Shown here in pieces: positions 59,850-64,000 of a stretch of 64,000 nucleotides of DNA. This DNA comes from Oscillospiraceae bacterium (lineage in GTDB: Bacteria; Bacillota; Clostridia; Oscillospirales; Ruminococcaceae). The stretch lies in contig JAEDDN010000002.1 of NCBI GenBank assembly GCA_016298065.1, positions 1 to 64,000 on the forward strand, read 5' to 3'. Below the pieces are notes generated by a model, which searched no databases, had not been told where the DNA came from, and worked only from the letters and a program-made list of their open reading frames with translations. The translations under genes and the position numbers were made by a program. Position 1 is the stretch's first letter. Each line of letters starts with the position of its first letter.

Positions 59850-61584
59850 CGTCATTACCTCCGTTCGTTTGCTGTGTATATACCTCACGGTAAATGTCGC
59901 TTCTTGAAAGAAGCTCATCGTGAGTACCCATATCTGCAATAGCCCCGTTATTCATAACAATAATCAAATCGGATTCCTGAATGGAAGCGATACGCTGTGC
60001 AATTATTATCTTTGTGGTTTGCGGTATATACTCCTTAAAGCCCTTACGGATTAAAGCGTCGGTTTTAGTATCAACTGCGCTTGTAGAGTCGTCCAAAATT
60101 AAAATTTTAGGCTTTTTAAGCATAGCCCTTGCGATACAAAGTCTTTGTTTTTGTCCGCCCGATACGTTTGTACCGCCCTGCTCGATTTTTGTATCGTAGC
60201 CTTCGGGGAATGCCGAGATAAACTCATCTGCCTGTGAGAGTCTACAAGCCTCTATAATTTCTTCATCGGTAGCGTCTTCTTTACCCCAGCGGAGATTTTC
60301 CTTAATTGTTCCCGAGAAAAGAAGATTTTTTTGCAGTACCATAGCGACCTGACTTCTCAAGGCCTCAATATCGTAATTTCTTACGTCTATGCCGCCTACC
60401 TTTACACAGCCCTCGGTAACGTCATAAAGTCTGGGGATAAGCTGAACAAGTGACGATTTACTCGAGCCTGTTCCCCCGACAATACCTATTGTCATACCCG
60501 ATTTTATATGTAAATTTATATTTGAAAGCGCATTTTTCTCTGCTGATTGTGAATATTTAAAGCTAACATTTTCAAAGTCAACAGAACCGTCTGAAACGGT
60601 ATAAATTCTTTTTTCGGGATTTTTAAGCGCAGGTGTTTCGTCAAGCACCTCGCAAATACGTTTAGCTGATTCTACAGACATTGTAACCATAACGTAAATC
60701 ATAGACAACATCATAAGCGACATCAAAATCTGTACGCCGTAGGTAATCATAGCTGAAATCTGACCTACGTCAATTCCTTGTCCCATACCGCTGATAGCCA
60801 TTTTTGAGCCTACCAAAAGCACAAAAATCATAAGGAAGTTCATACATAAGCTCATTAAAGGCATATTAAGCGCAACTATTCTTTCGGCAAAGGTAAAATC
60901 ACGTCTTATATTATCGGCTGATTTTTGAAACTTTTCCTTTTCGTAATCTTCACGAGAAAAGCCCTTTACAACACGCATAGCTCTTACGTTTTCTTCGATA
61001 GATTCGTTTAAGAGGTCATACTTTTTAAACACTCTGCGGAAGGCCGGTAATGCTTTTTTACCTATCATAATAAGCCCGAAAGCAAGCACGGGAACTGCAA
61101 CTACAAACGCTGTTGCGAGCGCCCCGCCCATAACGTAAGCCATAACGGTTGAGAAAATTAACATCATAGGGCTTCTTACAGCTATACGAATTATCATCAT
61201 ATACGCCATTTGTACGTTTGTGACGTCGGTAGTCATTCTTGTAACCAAAGACGAGGACGAAAATTTATCAATGTTTTCAAACGAATAGGTCTGAATTTTG
61301 CTAAAAGCGTCGCTGCGGATATTTTTCGCAAAGCCTGCCGCCGCCTTAGATGAGGTAAAGCCTGCGGCTCCGCCAAAGAAAAGCGAGATTAAAGCCATTA
61401 CTACAAGTAATATGCCCATTTTAATTACTTCACTGATTAAAGCTCCGCCCTTAATCTGATTTACAAGATTTGCGGTTATAAAAGGAATAACTGTTTCTAT
61501 TCCCGCTTCTCCGAGCATAAAAAAAAGTGTTAAAACAGTCGGCTTTTTATATTCTCTTACACAGCTCAAAAGCTTTTTTAACAT
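59833..61584 (-). CDS. ABC exporter half-transporter, degenerate-site subunit
   Basis: A 583-residue ABC exporter subunit with six transmembrane helices (about 15-305) and an ATPase domain. Walker A is GGTGSSKSS (about 363-371), the signature is VSGGQKQRLCIARAM, and Walker B reads ILILDDSTSAVD, with Asp where the catalytic Glu is normally found. Such a pairing of one degenerate and one consensus site is typical of heterodimeric exporters such as TM287/288 or BmrCD. AAGGGAGAGGG precedes ATG 61584. Confidence 0.94.
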   Translation of the reverse strand: MLKKLLSCVREYKKPTVLTLFFMLGEAGIETVIPFITANLVNQIKGGALISEVIKMGILLVVMALISLFFGGAAGFTSSKAAAGFAKNIRSDAFSKIQTYSFENIDKFSSSSLVTRMTTDVTNVQMAYMMIIRIAVRSPMMLIFSTVMAYVMGGALATAFVVAVPVLAFGLIMIGKKALPAFRRVFKKYDLLNESIEENVRAMRVVKGFSREDYEKEKFQKSADNIRRDFTFAERIVALNMPLMSLCMNFLMIFVLLVGSKMAISGMGQGIDVGQISAMITYGVQILMSLMMLSMIYVMVTMSVESAKRICEVLDETPALKNPEKRIYTVSDGSVDFENVSFKYSQSAEKNALSNINLHIKSGMTIGIVGGTGSSKSSLVQLIPRLYDVTEGCVKVGGIDVRNYDIEALRSQVAMVLQKNLLFSGTIKENLRWGKEDATDEEIIEACRLSQADEFISAFPEGYDTKIEQGGTNVSGGQKQRLCIARAMLKKPKILILDDSTSAVDTKTDALIRKGFKEYIPQTTKIIIAQRIASIQESDLIIVMNNGAIADMGTHDELLSRSDIYREVYTQQTNGGNDDAKTK

Positions 61585-61736
61585 TTACCCTCTCCCTTTC
61601 TTTCGTTGTTAATAGTTTTAAGTTTTTATCATAAAAGCCACTTGTTTTAATTAAAGTAAGCATAATATTTAGTATATAATTTTTAAATAAAAAAGTCAAT
61701 AATTCGCATGTTAACTTTTTTAAAATTTTAATCTAA

Positions 61737-61781
61737 AAAAAGACCTTATAAAGCCCGTTTTTAAGCCTTATAAAGTCTTTT
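61737..61781 (-). terminator. Terminator of obgE-mrnC
   Basis: The imperfect stem AAAGAC.TTATAA pairs with TTATAA.GTCTTT across 61737-61781, followed by a T run on the minus strand. Confidence 0.7.
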
Positions 61782-61783
61782 TA

Positions 61784-62188
61784 TTATTTTTCTTCAAAAG
61801 ATGTCCATATAACCTCAAAAAGCTCTGATATACGCTTATTGTCAGCCTTAAAATAAAGATAACCTAAAAGTGCTTCAAAGCCTGTTGCACGCCTGTAAAT
61901 CGTAGGATTTACATTTTTGGGAACGGTATTGGAATGGGCGTTCCTGCCTCTTTTAAAAATTTCTATCTCTTCCTCGGATAACATATCGTATATTATATCC
62001 ACAGCCTTAGCCTGTGCGTTTGCGCAAACGTATGTAACGGTTATGGAGTGAAGCTTTTTTACCGCCATATTGGCTTTTTTTATTATTCGCTCTCTTACAA
62101 GCATTTCATAAACCGCATCACCCATATACGCTAATACCAAAGGACTTAAAAGCTTTGGATTTTCGATTTTTTCAAGGTCATTTATCAT
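61784..62188 (-). CDS. mrnC: Mini-ribonuclease 3
   Basis: A 134-residue RNase III domain without a dsRNA-binding domain. It has LSPLVLAYMGDAVYEMLVRE (about 14-33, with catalytic Asp and Glu), GRNAHSNTVPKN (about 82-93) and the second acidic cluster in RRATGFEALLGYLYF (about 101-115). In Bacillus it matures 23S rRNA ends. It starts 12 bases after obgE; AGAAGGGAA precedes ATG. Firmicutes and cyanobacteria are its usual hosts. Confidence 0.95.
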   Translation of the reverse strand: MINDLEKIENPKLLSPLVLAYMGDAVYEMLVRERIIKKANMAVKKLHSITVTYVCANAQAKAVDIIYDMLSEEEIEIFKRGRNAHSNTVPKNVNPTIYRRATGFEALLGYLYFKADNKRISELFEVIWTSFEEK

Positions 62189-62200
62189 AGATATTCCCTT

Positions 62201-63475
62201 CTACACAATAAAGTCAAACTGAAAGCCGAATATATCAACTGTATCCCCATCTTTTATACCCATACCTTCAAGCTCATCAATTATACCGCTGAAGCGAAGT
62301 ACACGCTGGAAATACTGCAAGGACTCATAGTCCTCCATATTAACGGTGGACATAACATTTTCAAGAAACGGCGCATCAACATAATAAATGCCGTTTTTAA
62401 CTTCAATGCTAAACTGCTGTTTATTTTGACTTTGCTCAATCATTTCCAAGGTTAATGGCTCGGGCTCATACTCTGTTATAGGAGGAAGTGTATCGAGCAT
62501 TTTACCTATATGCGCTATAAGCTTATCTACACCTGCAGTAGTAGCAGCGGAAATTTCAAAAAACTCATAGCCCTTATCCTTTACAAACTCTTTGAAATCG
62601 TCTATCTGCTCACTTGACGCCATATCGGATTTATTTGCCGCAACGATTTGAGGTCTGTTTGATAAATCCTCCGAAAAGAGTTTAAGCTCCTTGTTTATGG
62701 CTATAAAATCCTCTTTAGGATCTCTGCCCTCAACGCCCGAAACATCAACAACGTGAACTATAAGGCGACATCTGTCTACATGACGCAAAAATTCGTGACC
62801 TAAGCCCACGCCGTCGCTTGCGCCCTCAATAAGCCCGGGTATATCAGCCATAACAAAGCTTTTGCCCTCGTCGAGCTTAACAAGCCCCAAAACCGGTGAA
62901 AGCGTGGTAAAATGATAGTTTGCAATTTTTGGCTTAGCTTCGCTCACTACGCTTATAAGAGTAGACTTACCTACGTTTGGGAAGCCTACAAGCCCAACAT
63001 CGGCAAGCAGCTTTAATTCCAGTGTAACTTCATATCCTTCGCCGATTTGTCCGGGCTTTGCAAAGCGAGGAATTTGTCTTGTGGCAGTAGCAAAGTGCTG
63101 ATTGCCTGCTCCGCCCTTACCGCCTTTACAGATAACCTTAGGCTCATTAGAGGAAATATCGGCTATGAGTCTGCCTGTTTGAGCGTCTCTGATAAGAGTA
63201 CCTCTTGGAACCTTTATAATAAGATCTTCGGCAGACTTACCAGTGCAGTTTCTGGACGAGCCGTTTTCACCGTTTTTTGCAATAAATTTTTTCTTATAAC
63301 GAAAGTCTACGAGCGTTGACATACCCTCGTCTACAACAAAAATAACGTCTCCGCCTTTACCGCCGTCGCCTCCGTCAGGTCCGCCGGCATTAACATATTT
63401 TTCTCTGTGAAAGGAAACTGCTCCGTTACCGCCGTTTCCTGCTTTAATTGTAATTTTTGCCTTATCTACAAACAT
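62201..63475 (-). CDS. obgE: GTPase Obg/CgtA
   Basis: A 424-residue Obg GTPase acting in 50S ribosome assembly and stress signalling. The glycine-rich Obg domain (about 1-158: GNGGNGAVSFHREKYV, GPDGGDGGKGGDVIF) is followed by the G domain (G1 GFPNVGKSTL at about 165, G3 DIPGLIEGAS, G4 NKSD, G5 SAATTAG) and the C-terminal OCT domain (about 345-424). Its length fits Firmicute Obg proteins with an OCT domain. It forms an operon with mrnC. Confidence 0.98.
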   Translation of the reverse strand: MFVDKAKITIKAGNGGNGAVSFHREKYVNAGGPDGGDGGKGGDVIFVVDEGMSTLVDFRYKKKFIAKNGENGSSRNCTGKSAEDLIIKVPRGTLIRDAQTGRLIADISSNEPKVICKGGKGGAGNQHFATATRQIPRFAKPGQIGEGYEVTLELKLLADVGLVGFPNVGKSTLISVVSEAKPKIANYHFTTLSPVLGLVKLDEGKSFVMADIPGLIEGASDGVGLGHEFLRHVDRCRLIVHVVDVSGVEGRDPKEDFIAINKELKLFSEDLSNRPQIVAANKSDMASSEQIDDFKEFVKDKGYEFFEISAATTAGVDKLIAHIGKMLDTLPPITEYEPEPLTLEMIEQSQNKQQFSIEVKNGIYYVDAPFLENVMSTVNMEDYESLQYFQRVLRFSGIIDELEGMGIKDGDTVDIFGFQFDFIV

Positions 63476-63610
63476 TTATTTGCTCCGTTTCAAAGTAATT
63501 GTGTTTAAAATATATTTATATTATATATAGCTTTTTTAAATTTATCAAGCCGAGTAAAATAATGCTTATTGCTAATTATTATTTAGCTCGTTTTAAAAAA
63601 GATTTTCATT

Positions 63611-63641
63611 GAAAAAGCCTCGTCAAATGACGAGGCTTTTT
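63611..63641 (-). terminator. Terminator of the tRNA operon
   Basis: AAAAAGCCTCGTCA pairs with TGACGAGGCTTTTT across 63611-63641, directly after the last tRNA on the minus strand. Confidence 0.9.
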
Positions 63642-63642
63642 C

Positions 63643-63718
63643 TGGTTGGGCTAGATGGATTCGAACCATCGGAATGCTGGAGTCAAAGTCCAGTGCCTTA
63701 CCGCTTGGCGATAGCCCA
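63643..63718 (-). tRNA. tRNA-Gln (TTG anticodon)
   Basis: A complete cloverleaf on the minus strand: acceptor TGGGCTA/TAGCCCA, anticodon loop CTTTGAC with TTG, T-loop GGTTCGAATC, discriminator A and an encoded CCA (63645-63643). It is the last tRNA of the cluster. Confidence 0.96.
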
Positions 63719-63738
63719 ATATCCCTATAAAAATAAAA

Positions 63739-63816
63739 TGGGGTGGGTAGAGGGAGTCGAACCCTCGATCTCCAGGACCACAATCTGGCGCTTTAACCAA
63801 CTAAGCTATACCCACC
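63739..63816 (-). tRNA. tRNA-His (GTG anticodon)
   Basis: Minus-strand cloverleaf with acceptor GTGGGTA/TACCCAC, an extra 5' G opposite C73 that is diagnostic of tRNA-His, anticodon loop TTGTGGT (GTG), and encoded CCA. Confidence 0.96.
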
Positions 63817-63828
63817 ATAAATAAGTAT

Positions 63829-63905
63829 TGGCACGCCCAACAGGATTCGAACCTGTGACCTACTGCTTAGAAGGCAGTTGCTCTATCCAGCTGAGCTATG
63901 GGCGC
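63829..63905 (-). tRNA. tRNA-Arg (TCT anticodon)
   Basis: Minus-strand cloverleaf with acceptor GCGCCCA/TGGGCGT, anticodon loop CTTCTAA (TCT), T-loop GGTTCGAATCC, discriminator G and encoded CCA. Confidence 0.95.
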
Positions 63906-63926
63906 AAATTTAATATTTTAGATAAA

Positions 63927-64000
63927 TGGAGCGGGTGATGGGAATCGAACCCACGCGACCAGCTTGGAAGGCTGGGATTCTACCATTGAACTACACCCGC
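63927..64000 (-). tRNA. tRNA-Gly (TCC anticodon)
   Basis: Minus-strand cloverleaf with acceptor GCGGGTG/CACCCGC, anticodon loop CTTCCAA (TCC) and encoded CCA. Its 5' base is the last base of the window, so the promoter of this tRNA operon and any further members lie outside. Confidence 0.95.

Overview
The window looks like a chromosomal segment of a low-GC, Gram-positive anaerobe of the class Clostridia, probably an Oscillospiraceae/Ruminococcaceae-type gut bacterium. The grounds are strong AGGAGG ribosome binding sites, AT-rich intergenic regions with U-tract hairpin terminators, and Firmicute-type genes: RicT, YerC, Mini-RNase III, HslO, GlgD, reverse rubrerythrin, EpsG and the VTC/DUF4956/Cthe_2159 trio. 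The genus cannot be fixed from sequence reading alone.

Region 1-7.9 kb is accessory. A single-direction defence island runs from a TTGAAA/TATAAT promoter: an HTH regulator, a Vsr mismatch endonuclease, a cytosine-5 DNA methyltransferase, an HpaII-like restriction enzyme, a second cytosine-5 methyltransferase, then a PHP-domain/ATPase protein of TrlF type with a small overlapping partner. Directly downstream, on the same strand, lies an unexplained non-coding array of paired hairpins (6511-6720) with co-varying stems, closed by an outer stem and a U tract. This is the best candidate here for something undescribed. A lipoprotein and a TnpV relic follow, and the island abuts the 3' end of rlmD, a known insertion target of integrative elements.

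Region 7.9-33 kb is mostly core. It holds rlmD-uvrC, reverse rubrerythrin, a PRTase-like protein with a degenerate PRPP loop, an orphan glgD, an ABC-2 transporter, a TIM-barrel/acyl-CoA ligase fusion, yerC-methyltransferase-hslO, a ferredoxin, the decarboxylase-holB-ricT group without tmk, a D,D-carboxypeptidase, pyridoxamine kinase, metK, an Fe-alcohol dehydrogenase, a flavodoxin, pyrB with a PyrI-like zinc tail, and a large secreted GH25 lysozyme with about 22 wall-binding repeats.

Region 33-43.4 kb has a YitT protein and a ten-gene exopolysaccharide cluster on the minus strand (priming sugar transferase, aldo/keto reductase, split transketolase, five glycosyltransferases, EpsG-like polymerase) driven by a TTGACT/TATAAT promoter. 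Region 43.46-47.35 kb is inserted material bounded by 15-bp direct repeats. It contains a 5'-truncated phage endolysin, a gp10-like phage protein, a HIRAN-domain membrane protein with a structured leader, and a 1.87-kb IS30-type unit with 25-bp inverted repeats that encloses a hicAB toxin-antitoxin pair.

Region 47.4-64 kb is core again: a MacB-like ABC protein, a histidine-kinase-like protein with no phospho-accepting histidine visible, radC, an RluA pseudouridine synthase, an archaeal-type phosphoglycerate mutase, the VTC/DUF4956/Cthe_2159 operon, a heterodimeric ABC exporter, mrnC, obgE, and a tRNA cluster (Gly, Arg, His, Gln in order of transcription) that runs to the window edge.
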